Shown piece after piece: positions 6,749-13,261 of a stretch of 13,261 nucleotides of DNA (positions are counted from its first letter, which is position 1; the number at the start of each line of letters is the position of its first letter). The translations under genes and the position numbers were made by a program. The DNA comes from Butyrivibrio sp. (GTDB lineage: Bacteria > Bacillota_A > Clostridia > Lachnospirales > Lachnospiraceae): positions 1 to 13,261 of the forward strand of contig JAILOW010000128.1 in the NCBI GenBank assembly GCA_024690635.1, written 5' to 3'. The notes under the pieces were generated by a model that saw only the letters and a list, made by a program, of their open reading frames with translations, was not told the DNA's origin and ran no database searches.

Positions 6749-8104
6749 TTATCTTCTCACAGCTTTGTGAAGGATCTCCGACATATACTCTATCTTTTGT
6801 CCGGAAAGGCCGGGATATACGCCAATCCAGAAGGTGTCATTCATAACCTTGTCTGTTGCGGACAGATCGCCCACAACGCGGTAGTCCCTGCCTTCCTCGT
6901 ACTCTTTGAAACAGGGGTGTTTGATGATGTTCCCACTGAAAAGAAGTCTCGTCTGAATGTTGTTCTTTTCCAAAAATGATGTGACGGAGTTTCTGACCCC
7001 TTCTTCCTTCATGGTCAGCACAAACCCAAACCACGATGGCTCGCTATCGGGGCATACCTCAGGGAGGATAAAGATATCCGAAAGGTCTGAAAGGAGCTGC
7101 CTAAGATGCTGCCAGTTCTTTCTTCTGGCCCTGGTAAATTCGGGAAGCTTGTCCATCTGGGCACAGCCTATGGAAGCCTGCATATCTGTGGCTTTCAGGT
7201 TGTAGCCAAGATGGGAATAAACGTATTTGTGATCGTAGCCCACGGGGAGATCACCGAACTGTCCGTCAAATCTGTGTCCGCAGTAGTTATCACAGCCGGG
7301 AGGGCATACGCACTCTCTTCCCCAGTCCCTAAAGCTTCTGACGATCCTGTGAAGGAGCGGATCATTGGTAAAGACTGCTCCTCCCTCTCCCATTGTGATG
7401 TGATGAGGCGGATAGAAGCTTGCGGTTCCTATATCTCCGAAGGTTCCGGCAAAGCCTTTCTTTCCATCCAGAGTATATTCCGTTCCAAGGGCGTCGCAGG
7501 TATCCTCCACAAGCCACAGATCATGGGCCTTGCAGAATTTCTTTACTGTTGCTATGTCAAAGGGATTTCCGAGAGTATGGGCTATCATCACCGCTTTTGT
7601 CTTATCCGAAAGCGCCTCCTCAAGCCTTGATACATCTATGTTGTACTGGGGTATCGTCACATCGACAAATACCGGTACTGCGCCGTATTGCATGATGGGC
7701 GCCACCGTGGTGGGAAAGCCGCAGGCAACAGTTATTACTTCGTCGCCTTTTTTGATCCTGCGATCTCCCAGCTCATGAGAAGTAAGTGCCATGAAAGCAA
7801 GGAGATTTGCGGAAGATCCGCTGTTTACAATGCTTACATATTCTGCACCCACATATTCACCGAACTTTTTCACAAATTCAAGGCTGAATCGCCCTGCGGT
7901 GAGCCAGAAATCCAGAGCGGAGTCCACCAGGTTCTCCATCTCCTTTTCATCGAAGACGCGGCCCGAGTACGGTATGCGATCCCCGGGTTCAAACTCCCCT
8001 TCGTCCTTGACAAAGCGTCTGTAGTACTCAGCCACCTGCTCTTTTATGTGATTTCTTGCAGCCTCTTTTTCCGCTAAAAATAAGTCTTTATCTTCAGGCA
8101 TCAC
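6749..8104 (-). CDS. rfbH: CDP-6-deoxy-D-xylo-4-hexulose-3-dehydrase (E1)
   Basis: This 451-residue protein belongs to the DegT/DnrJ/EryC1/StrS aminotransferase fold, but the cofactor lysine is replaced by histidine. The motif SFYPPHHITMGEGG (229-242) has H234 where aminotransferases carry the Schiff-base lysine. A cysteine set (C265, C267, C271, C275 and possibly C203) matches the [2Fe-2S] region of the family, next to DWGRE. This combination is diagnostic of the pyridoxamine-phosphate/iron-sulfur 3-dehydrase that removes the C3 hydroxyl from CDP-4-keto-6-deoxyglucose, a step toward 3,6-dideoxyhexoses. It needs a separate NADH-dependent reductase (E3), which is not in the window. The frame starts with GTG at 8104, 8 nt after GAGG, and ATG follows at once at 8101; either could be used. 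It begins 3 nt after rfbG ends, in the same operon. Confidence 0.95.
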   Translation of the reverse strand: MMPEDKDLFLAEKEAARNHIKEQVAEYYRRFVKDEGEFEPGDRIPYSGRVFDEKEMENLVDSALDFWLTAGRFSLEFVKKFGEYVGAEYVSIVNSGSSANLLAFMALTSHELGDRRIKKGDEVITVACGFPTTVAPIMQYGAVPVFVDVTIPQYNIDVSRLEEALSDKTKAVMIAHTLGNPFDIATVKKFCKAHDLWLVEDTCDALGTEYTLDGKKGFAGTFGDIGTASFYPPHHITMGEGGAVFTNDPLLHRIVRSFRDWGRECVCPPGCDNYCGHRFDGQFGDLPVGYDHKYVYSHLGYNLKATDMQASIGCAQMDKLPEFTRARRKNWQHLRQLLSDLSDIFILPEVCPDSEPSWFGFVLTMKEEGVRNSVTSFLEKNNIQTRLLFSGNIIKHPCFKEYEEGRDYRVVGDLSATDKVMNDTFWIGVYPGLSGQKIEYMSEILHKAVRR

Positions 8105-8107
8105 CTA

Positions 8108-9169
8108 TTAAACCTCTTCAAAATATTCTTTTATCTGTCTGTCCATGCACTCTTTGTGGCTGCCCTTTTGATATTCCAGGGTCCACAAAGCGCATTTCAA
8201 AAGAGCTGTATCGATATCCCACTTGGGTTCCCAGCCAAGTCTTTCCCGGATCTTTTTGCAGTCAAGATACAAAAGCCCCGCTTCATGAGGACCTCCGTCC
8301 TTTTTTACGGAAAGATCAAGCTCTTTTCCGGAAATCTCATTCCACTTATCTGCAAAAGAAAGCGCGATCTCTCCCGCACACTTACAGTCTTCGTAAAGGG
8401 GACCCACATTGTAAGCTCCCGCAAAAGACATATCTTCATACTGTCTTTTAGCAAGCAAAAGATAAGCCGAAAGAGCCTCAAGCACATGCTGAAAAGGCCT
8501 TACGGAATCAGGATTTCTGATGATCATCTCCGATCCGGAAAGAGCCGCTCTCATAAGATCCGGAGCAAGCCTGTCCGCCGCAAAGTCGCCTCCGCCGATG
8601 ACATTGCCTGCACGGGCCGTGGATACGGCTATATTCATATCTTTTAAAAATGAATTGCAGTAAGAATGGGTAACAAGCTCCGAGCAGGACTTGCTGTTGG
8701 AGTAGGGATCGAAACCGTCAAGCTTATCCTCTTCAGAAAAGCTCCTGCCATCCTCGGGATTAAGATAGACCTTGTCTGTTGTCACATTAACAAAAGACTT
8801 TACGCTCCCGCCAAGTCTGATGCACTCGCACAGATTCACGGTTCCCATGACATTGGTCTCATAGGTAAGCCTTGGCTCTTTGTAGGATGTCCTTACTATG
8901 GGCTGTGCCGCAAGATGAAAAACGATCTGAGGCTGCGCCATATCAAAAAAGCTCTTAAGCTCCTGATAATCCCTGATATCTCCAATATGTGATGTAAGTC
9001 CCGGGCTGTCTTTTACGGTATAAAAAAGGACTCTGTTGCCCTCTTCAGGCTCAAGAGCATATCCGTAAACTACAGCTCCGGACAGGGCCAGGATCCTGCA
9101 AAGCCAGCTTCCTTTAAAGCCCGTATGCCCTGTTACCAGGACTCTTTTTCCTTTGTAAAAATCAAGCAT
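8108..9169 (-). CDS. rfbG: CDP-glucose 4,6-dehydratase
   Basis: This is a 353-residue short-chain dehydrogenase/reductase of the extended type. It has a nucleotide-binding loop GHTGFKG (14-20), TTDKVY (130-135, with T131 and K133), the catalytic Y156-x3-K160 (YSNSK) and RAGNVIGGGD (186-195), followed by RPFQHVLE (224-231). These are the signatures of CDP-glucose 4,6-dehydratase, which makes CDP-4-keto-6-deoxyglucose with internal NAD+ recycling, the substrate of RfbH. Its position immediately upstream of rfbH supports the call. AAGGAC lies 7 nt before the ATG at 9169, and the glycosyltransferase upstream ends 12 nt earlier. The CDP-glucose supplier rfbF, normally alongside, is absent here. 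It appears complete and in the cytosol. Confidence 0.95.
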   Translation of the reverse strand: MLDFYKGKRVLVTGHTGFKGSWLCRILALSGAVVYGYALEPEEGNRVLFYTVKDSPGLTSHIGDIRDYQELKSFFDMAQPQIVFHLAAQPIVRTSYKEPRLTYETNVMGTVNLCECIRLGGSVKSFVNVTTDKVYLNPEDGRSFSEEDKLDGFDPYSNSKSCSELVTHSYCNSFLKDMNIAVSTARAGNVIGGGDFAADRLAPDLMRAALSGSEMIIRNPDSVRPFQHVLEALSAYLLLAKRQYEDMSFAGAYNVGPLYEDCKCAGEIALSFADKWNEISGKELDLSVKKDGGPHEAGLLYLDCKKIRERLGWEPKWDIDTALLKCALWTLEYQKGSHKECMDRQIKEYFEEV

Positions 9170-9181
9170 CTGATCCGTCCT

Positions 9182-10198
9182 TTATTCCGAGATCTCGGAA
9201 GCCTCACGCTCATAGTCAACAGCCTGCTCTTCGTTTCCAAGCTTTCTGTAGCACTTGGCAAGTGCAAGCCTTGGAAGAGTCTTACTCTTTCTAATGTCCA
9301 GAATGCTGGGGCACTCGTAGGCTGCGTTGTAGTACCAGATTATGGCTTCATCCAGATCCTCTTTTTCAAAGTAATAGTCCCCAAGCTCATAGCACATCTC
9401 AGCAGACATCTCCGTGGTGGCATCCTTAAGAGAATATTTCAAAAGAGCCGCAATATCCTTTTCAAGTATGGCAATATGCGCAAGTACGCAGCTCGCCTCC
9501 TTGATCTCATCAAGCTCTCTCATATTGTCTTTTACGGAATCCTCAAAAAAGCCCTTGGCCTTTTTAAAGTCTTCATCAGTGCCTGCCATAAAAAGCTCTC
9601 TGGCATACATGCCGTGAAGTCTTCTTGAAAGGCGCCTTCCGTCGTCAACAGCCTTTCTGAAAGCCGCAAGATCCCTGTCTGCGTGACTCTCTCCGGGATT
9701 GTGAATGATCTCAATATCGGAATTGCAAACGATAGGATCCAGCATCACCTGCTCGTGGATGGGATCCTCCCAGACAAACTTTCTGACGCGTTTAAAGAGC
9801 TTGGGTCTAAGCTCTCTGTCGTAGTTATATACTGTCTTATACGCCAGCTGATTGCAGTAATACATCTGAACAATGTCAACATCCAGCTGCTCAATATCAC
9901 TTTTTAATTTGAGGAACCTCTGTCTGTTCTCTTCATCCAGCTCCTCGTCAGCATCTGCGGAGTAGATATAATCTCCGGTGGCAAGGGAAAAAGCAAAGTT
10001 TCTGGCTGCCGCAAAATCGCCTGTCCATTCATAGCATGCAACCTTTGCGCCATGCTCTTTAGCAATTTCCTTGGTCTTATCCCGGGAGCCTGTATCAACG
10101 ACGATCATCTCATCAACGATCCCTCTAAGGCTATCCAGGCACTTTCCAAGCTTCTTCTCTTCATTTTTAACTATCATGCACAAACTGATGGTTACCAT
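9182..10198 (-). CDS. Family-2 glycosyltransferase with C-terminal TPR repeats
   Basis: The 338-residue protein begins with an inverting GT-A domain of family 2: SLCMIVKNEE (5-14), VVDTGSRDKT (33-42), DFAAARNFA (61-69) and the metal-binding DADEE (82-86). After about residue 190 the protein turns into helical repeats with a TPR feel (for example YELGDYYFEKEDLDEAI). It has no membrane helix. Such fusions are seen in sugar attachment to proteins, including flagellin in clostridia, and in polysaccharide assembly; the donor and acceptor cannot be deduced. I chose the ATG at 10198 because GGGGG stands 7-8 nt upstream and because the family usually starts just before the first strand. The longest frame adds 15 N-terminal residues without a site. 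It is the first gene of the sugar operon, 55 nt below a promoter candidate. Confidence 0.85.
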   Translation of the reverse strand: MVTISLCMIVKNEEKKLGKCLDSLRGIVDEMIVVDTGSRDKTKEIAKEHGAKVACYEWTGDFAAARNFAFSLATGDYIYSADADEELDEENRQRFLKLKSDIEQLDVDIVQMYYCNQLAYKTVYNYDRELRPKLFKRVRKFVWEDPIHEQVMLDPIVCNSDIEIIHNPGESHADRDLAAFRKAVDDGRRLSRRLHGMYARELFMAGTDEDFKKAKGFFEDSVKDNMRELDEIKEASCVLAHIAILEKDIAALLKYSLKDATTEMSAEMCYELGDYYFEKEDLDEAIIWYYNAAYECPSILDIRKSKTLPRLALAKCYRKLGNEEQAVDYEREASEISE

Positions 10199-10259
10199 AA
10201 TAAACCCCCGGTTATAATATTTGGCATTCATTCCGAATACCATGCACCCCTCATCAATA

Positions 10260-10288
10260 ATGTTATCCGTTTATGCGGTATTTTTCAA
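10260..10288 (-). promoter_or_regulatory. Candidate sigma-A promoter for the glycan operon
   Basis: On the minus strand TTGAAA (10283-10288, 5/6) and TAACAT (10260-10265, 4/6) are spaced by 17 nt. A start near 10253 would leave a leader of about 55 nt. It lies in the 127-nt divergent gap shared with the lipoprotein gene at 10326. Confidence 0.5.
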
Positions 10289-10325
10289 CTTTCATCGGCG
10301 TGAAAGATATTGTAGAATTGTATTT

Positions 10326-11429
10326 ATGATCACGATATTTCAGGGACTTGAAAAGTGTATAAAAAGAGGCAGAGTGGCTGTTGTGACAGTGGCTGTCCTA
10401 GGCATGCTGGCAGTTTCGGCTGCAGGCTGCGGTAAAGACGCCGGTGAAAAAGAAGAGGCCGTAAAGGTAGCAGCTTACGATGCAGGCACGTATGTGCGAA
10501 TGTCCGACCTTACATCAGCAGGAGAAGATCCTGAGCTTGCCGCTTCAGGTTATGAGCCCATCCACAATTTCGATACAAAGCTCAGCGTACCCACCTGTAT
10601 AACTAAGATCGATGATACCTGGTTCATAGTAGACTGTTATCACAACAGAGTTATCTATTCAAAAGAGCTGGGAATACCCCTTGATCAATGGTACATAATG
10701 TCTGCTGAAGCAACACAGCCCCATACCATTGCTTCCGACGGAGTAGTCTATATGATCGAAGATACCGAAAACAACAGAGTTTTGGTATATGAAAAGATCG
10801 GTGATAAGTTCATAGGAACACAGGTCTTTTACGGCATCGGCACAAGGCCTCATTTTACGGTTTATGACAAGGGCACCGATACCTTTTATGTGTGGAGCTC
10901 CGAAACCGGAGAGCTATACTGTTTCAGGCACACGAAAGATTCCGGCAGAATGTACCTTACCGAGATCAAAAAGATTGAAAGCCTTGACGGCATCTATGTC
11001 AGATCTTTTTCTATTATAGACGGAGATATCTACTTTGTTTCGGGAGTGTCCGGAGCAGGCACAAAGCCGCAAATACTGCAGTGTGATCTAACTGACCTCT
11101 CCGTAAAAAAGACTTATGCTGTTCCTGCGGAATTGGCAGGAATGGTACAGATAGAAAGATTTGAAGGTGATTATTACATAACCGTATCCACAGACATGTA
11201 CGGTGATCAGAGCCACGCCACATTTTTAAAGACGCCTTCCCTTGAAGAGCTTTCAAAGGGCAACTACGAGGACATCTACTCTTCTCACTTTGTGGGCGGC
11301 GGAACGCCTTATTACATCACAGAGATAGACGGAACATGTTTTCTTACGGAACACAGGCTCACAGATCACGCCATTTGGAGCTTTAAGATCGATGATGGCA
11401 AGATCACAGATGAGACTACGCTGTACTGA
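10326..11429 (+). CDS. Lipoprotein with beta-propeller-like repeats
   Basis: This is a 367-residue protein with a lipoprotein signal: K/R-rich n-region (K10, K13, R14, R16), hydrophobic core (17-30) and lipobox SAAGC with the lipidated C35. After a short acidic linker, the mature chain shows repeated strand patterns with NHL-like phrases, DCYHNRVIYS (103-112) and DTENNRVLVYE (146-156), and later blocks around GDIYFVSG, GDYYITVS and GTCFLTEH. These suggest a beta-propeller, though blade number and ligand are unknown. It would sit on the outer face of the membrane and could bind surface carbohydrate, but nothing tests this. No good ribosome site precedes the ATG at 10326 (a TAGAAT is at 10313-10318), so the start is the least certain part; the next in-frame GTG (10374) lies after the basic residues. 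It is divergent from the glycan operon. Confidence 0.72.
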   Translation: MITIFQGLEKCIKRGRVAVVTVAVLGMLAVSAAGCGKDAGEKEEAVKVAAYDAGTYVRMSDLTSAGEDPELAASGYEPIHNFDTKLSVPTCITKIDDTWFIVDCYHNRVIYSKELGIPLDQWYIMSAEATQPHTIASDGVVYMIEDTENNRVLVYEKIGDKFIGTQVFYGIGTRPHFTVYDKGTDTFYVWSSETGELYCFRHTKDSGRMYLTEIKKIESLDGIYVRSFSIIDGDIYFVSGVSGAGTKPQILQCDLTDLSVKKTYAVPAELAGMVQIERFEGDYYITVSTDMYGDQSHATFLKTPSLEELSKGNYEDIYSSHFVGGGTPYYITEIDGTCFLTEHRLTDHAIWSFKIDDGKITDETTLY

Positions 11430-11485
11430 TAGCCGCATTCAGAATTCTCCGGTACAAGTCAGAAACAGGTAAAAAAACATACAAA

Positions 11486-11520
11486 AAACGCAGAGGCAAA
11501 AACCTCTGCGTTTATTTTTT
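11486..11520. terminator. Strong bidirectional terminator between convergent genes
   Basis: An 11-bp stem pairs AAACGCAGAGG (11486-11496) with CCTCTGCGTTT (11503-11513) around a 6-nt loop. T-rich sequence follows on the + strand (TATTTTTT) and an A-rich run precedes it, which becomes T on the minus strand. It lies between the lipoprotein stop (11429) and the cyclase stop (11520) and can end both transcripts. Confidence 0.92.
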
Positions 11521-12602
11521 CAAATAACAATTACCCTGTTTCTGCCTGAATTCTTGGCCTTGTAAAGGGCGTTATCAACGTTTTGTATCGACTTGTTGTA
11601 GTCACCGTCGTACTTGGAAATACCAATGGAAATTGTGAAAGGTACCGGTGTGTCGGTGGCGTTTTCGATGTCCTGTCTGAACTGTTCCATTCTGGCACAG
11701 GCAGAATTTACATCGCAGTTTTTGAGGATAATAACAAATTCCTCGCCGCCGTATCTGATGACATAATCATCATCGTGGGTTTCTTTTGAAAGCTTCTGTC
11801 CTATATACAAAAGAGTAAGATCTCCGGTGTAGTGACCATGTTCGTCATTTATCTTCTTGAAATGATCTATATCAAGCATTGCTATGGTCACAGGGCCCCT
11901 GACATCTGTAAGAGCATTCTCGGCTATTATCTTTTCCAAAAGATGTCTGTTATAAACCTGAGTCAAAGGATCAGTGATCATGGCTTTTTCAAGCTTTTGC
12001 TGCATCCTGTAGTGATCCAGATAAAACAGAGTCAGGAAAATATGGGATGCGATAACCGCAAGTCCGCATGGAATCTCCAAAGAGAAGATTATATCCAGGT
12101 TCTCGTATCTGTTGAAGGAATAAGACAAAAGTATCTCAGCCCAAAACAGCAGTATGGACATGGAAGTCTCACGAGGCCGCGCCACAAATCCAACTGTCAG
12201 AAATACCAGATTCATGATAATGAATCCCTCGCTGGCATGGGTCCTGATATCCAGGTGGTATATCGCCCAGATGGTTGCCAGCACTATTCCGTGGGCCACC
12301 ATACAATCCAGCAAAACAAAGGTCCTGCTCTTTTTCGCTAGTATAGTACCGATATAGTACACAACCAAAACCGCAAGAATTGAAAGTCTTGGTATCAGCG
12401 TCGGCCAGATTGTTCCGTTTAAAAGATAATCGGAATAGATATACATCAGGGAAGCTACTGCTCCCGCAATCAGGCTGATCTCCACATAATTCTGATAATA
12501 ATCACACTTTTCCTGATAGAAACAGGCAAGCTCTTCTTTATCCATGGTGCGGTAATCTTTATAAAGATCCACCAGCATCTTTGCGCCGTTTTTTAATCTC
12601 AT
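11520..12602 (-). CDS. Membrane-bound diguanylate cyclase (GGEEF)
   Basis: The 360-residue protein has an N-terminal cytosolic stretch, about six membrane helices (about residues 43-197) and a C-terminal GGDEF domain. The domain runs from DPLTQVYNR (211-219) to the end. LDIDHFKKIND (243-253) provides the metal aspartates D244 and D246, and the active loop is GGEEF (285-289) within RYGGEEF. All key residues for synthesis of cyclic di-GMP from two GTP are present. In the I-site, normally RxxD five residues before the loop, the arginine is replaced: the sequence is HDDD (276-279), so product inhibition may be lost. The membrane part resembles uncharacterised sensor segments, so the signal is unknown. 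GGAG is 9 nt before the ATG at 12602. It lies 29 nt behind prfB on the same strand, which suggests readthrough. Confidence 0.9.
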   Translation of the reverse strand: MRLKNGAKMLVDLYKDYRTMDKEELACFYQEKCDYYQNYVEISLIAGAVASLMYIYSDYLLNGTIWPTLIPRLSILAVLVVYYIGTILAKKSRTFVLLDCMVAHGIVLATIWAIYHLDIRTHASEGFIIMNLVFLTVGFVARPRETSMSILLFWAEILLSYSFNRYENLDIIFSLEIPCGLAVIASHIFLTLFYLDHYRMQQKLEKAMITDPLTQVYNRHLLEKIIAENALTDVRGPVTIAMLDIDHFKKINDEHGHYTGDLTLLYIGQKLSKETHDDDYVIRYGGEEFVIILKNCDVNSACARMEQFRQDIENATDTPVPFTISIGISKYDGDYNKSIQNVDNALYKAKNSGRNRVIVI

Positions 12603-12631
12603 AAAAACGAAACTCCCTTACTTACAGCTCA

Positions 12632-13261
12632 TTATTCCTCAGAAGTATCGCCAACGGGTTTTCCGCCTGTTGCAAGCCATTTAAGATATGCATTGATGAA
12701 AGGATCAAGCTCACCGTCAAGAACACCGTCCGCATTTGAAGCTTTGTAGCCTGTTCTTGTGTCGTTTACCATGGTGTAAGGCTGAAGCACATAGGACCTG
12801 ATCTGGCTGCCCCATGCATTGTCTTTTACCTCTCCTCTGATGCCTGACAGCATAGCTGCCTGCTCTTCCTGCTTCATGATAAAGAGCTTGGCCTTCAGCA
12901 TCTGCATAGCCTTGTCCTTGTTCTGGAACTGTGATCTCTCATTCTGGCAGGCAACTACAACACCTGTGGGAATATGAGTGATACGTACGGCTGATGATGT
13001 CTTGTTGATGTGCTGACCGCCGGCACCACTGGAACGATAGGTATCGATCCTGAGGTCATCGGGATTTATCTCAATATCAACGTCCTCTTCGATATCAGGC
13101 ATAACATCACATGATACAAAGGATGTCTGTCTCTTGGCCTGAGCATTGAAAGGACTGATACGAACAAGTCTGTGAACACCGTGCTCGGACTTGAGAATGC
13201 CATTTCTCACAACCTGATCCTGTGCAATCGCGAGAATTTGATGAACCAGTCCAGCGTCATT
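12632..13261 (-). CDS. prfB: Peptide chain release factor 2, C-terminal part (interrupted or truncated)
   Basis: From about residue L6 of the listed frame (position 13195 down to 12632) this is RF2: [10 protein letters not shown], the UGA-recognition tripeptide SPF in [18 protein letters not shown], the peptidyl-transferase motif [16 protein letters not shown] and the usual C-terminus with [15 protein letters not shown]2 is the cytosolic factor ending translation at UGA and UAA. The frame stays open to the window edge, but the residues upstream of 13195-13201 (reading [16 protein letters not shown] and VVRNGI before LKSEHG) do not look like the expected RF2 segment that normally ends YAYGYLKSEHG. 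The gene may continue outside the window, may be interrupted, or the end may be a chimeric join. The usual +1 frameshift site of prfB lies outside the window. Confidence 0.85.
   Translation of the reverse strand, partial: NDAGLVHQILAIAQDQVVRNGILKSEHGVHRLVRISPFNAQAKRQTSFVSCDVMPDIEEDVDIEINPDDLRIDTYRSSGAGGQHINKTSSAVRITHIPTGVVVACQNERSQFQNKDKAMQMLKAKLFIMKQEEQAAMLSGIRGEVKDNAWGSQIRSYVLQPYTMVNDTRTGYKASNADGVLDGELDPFINAYLKWLATGGKPVGDTSEE

Noticed and set aside
7106..7630. Open frame on the + strand (174 codons) inside rfbH
   Set aside because: Fully antisense to the conserved rfbH domain, with no recognisable motif or upstream ribosome site.
10300..10329. Nine-codon GTG open frame whose stop overlaps the lipoprotein ATG
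   Set aside because: It resembles a coupled leader peptide, but it is too short and lacks a ribosome site to be called.
1..13261. CRISPR array, tRNA, rRNA, insertion-sequence transposase or prophage genes
   Set aside because: Reading the sequence shows no regularly spaced repeats, no cloverleaf or rRNA-like stretch and no transposase or phage protein among the frames; the only doubtful point is the right edge.

Overview
The window looks like chromosomal DNA from an anaerobic Firmicute, most likely a Lachnospiraceae member of the Butyrivibrio type. This rests on the strong AGGAG/GGGG ribosome-binding sites, the mid-40s GC content by eye, the style of the RF2 and ThrRS proteins, a small two-TM zinc-ribbon protein with an N-terminal FxxGRYG motif, and a short SEC-C protein. 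No rRNA, tRNA, transposase, phage gene or CRISPR array was seen. The placement is an inference from protein style, not from a marker gene.

Layout. On the + strand at the left end is a two-gene unit (about 78-1018): a membrane zinc-ribbon protein overlapping a flavodoxin-fold protein. It is closed by a nested hairpin that probably terminates transcription from both sides. Everything from 1081 to 10198 is on the minus strand and reads right to left. A glycan block comes first: TPR-tailed family-2 glycosyltransferase, CDP-glucose 4,6-dehydratase (rfbG), the B6/iron-sulfur 3-dehydrase (rfbH) and a glycerophosphodiester phosphodiesterase. These are tightly spaced behind a good promoter candidate at 10260-10288. 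Next is a SEC-C protein with its own promoter candidate (5881-5909), which overlaps one arm of a striking inverted repeat. Then comes threonyl-tRNA synthetase (thrS), followed with a 1-nt gap by a GT-C membrane glycosyltransferase and, after another 1-nt gap, a secreted protein of unknown function. A single lipoprotein gene (10326-11429, + strand) diverges from the glycan block and ends at a strong bidirectional terminator shared with a membrane diguanylate cyclase (11520-12602, minus). The cyclase lies 29 nt behind the 3' part of prfB (RF2), which runs toward the right edge.

How it fits together. The most coherent theme is cell-surface carbohydrate. rfbG and rfbH together convert CDP-glucose toward CDP-3,6-dideoxyhexoses, and two glycosyltransferases of different folds and a secreted or lipid-anchored protein lie nearby. 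The CDP-glucose-forming enzyme (rfbF), the E3 reductase and the final epimerase/reductase are absent, so the pathway here is partial.

The points most worth checking are: abrupt loss of RF2 similarity at about 13195-13201, at a small inverted repeat; a ThrRS with no TGS domain and an extra segment before motif 2; the inverted repeat over the SEC-C promoter; and a GGEEF cyclase whose product-inhibition site has lost its arginine. I do not see a clear new multi-gene defence or mobile system, and I do not claim one.
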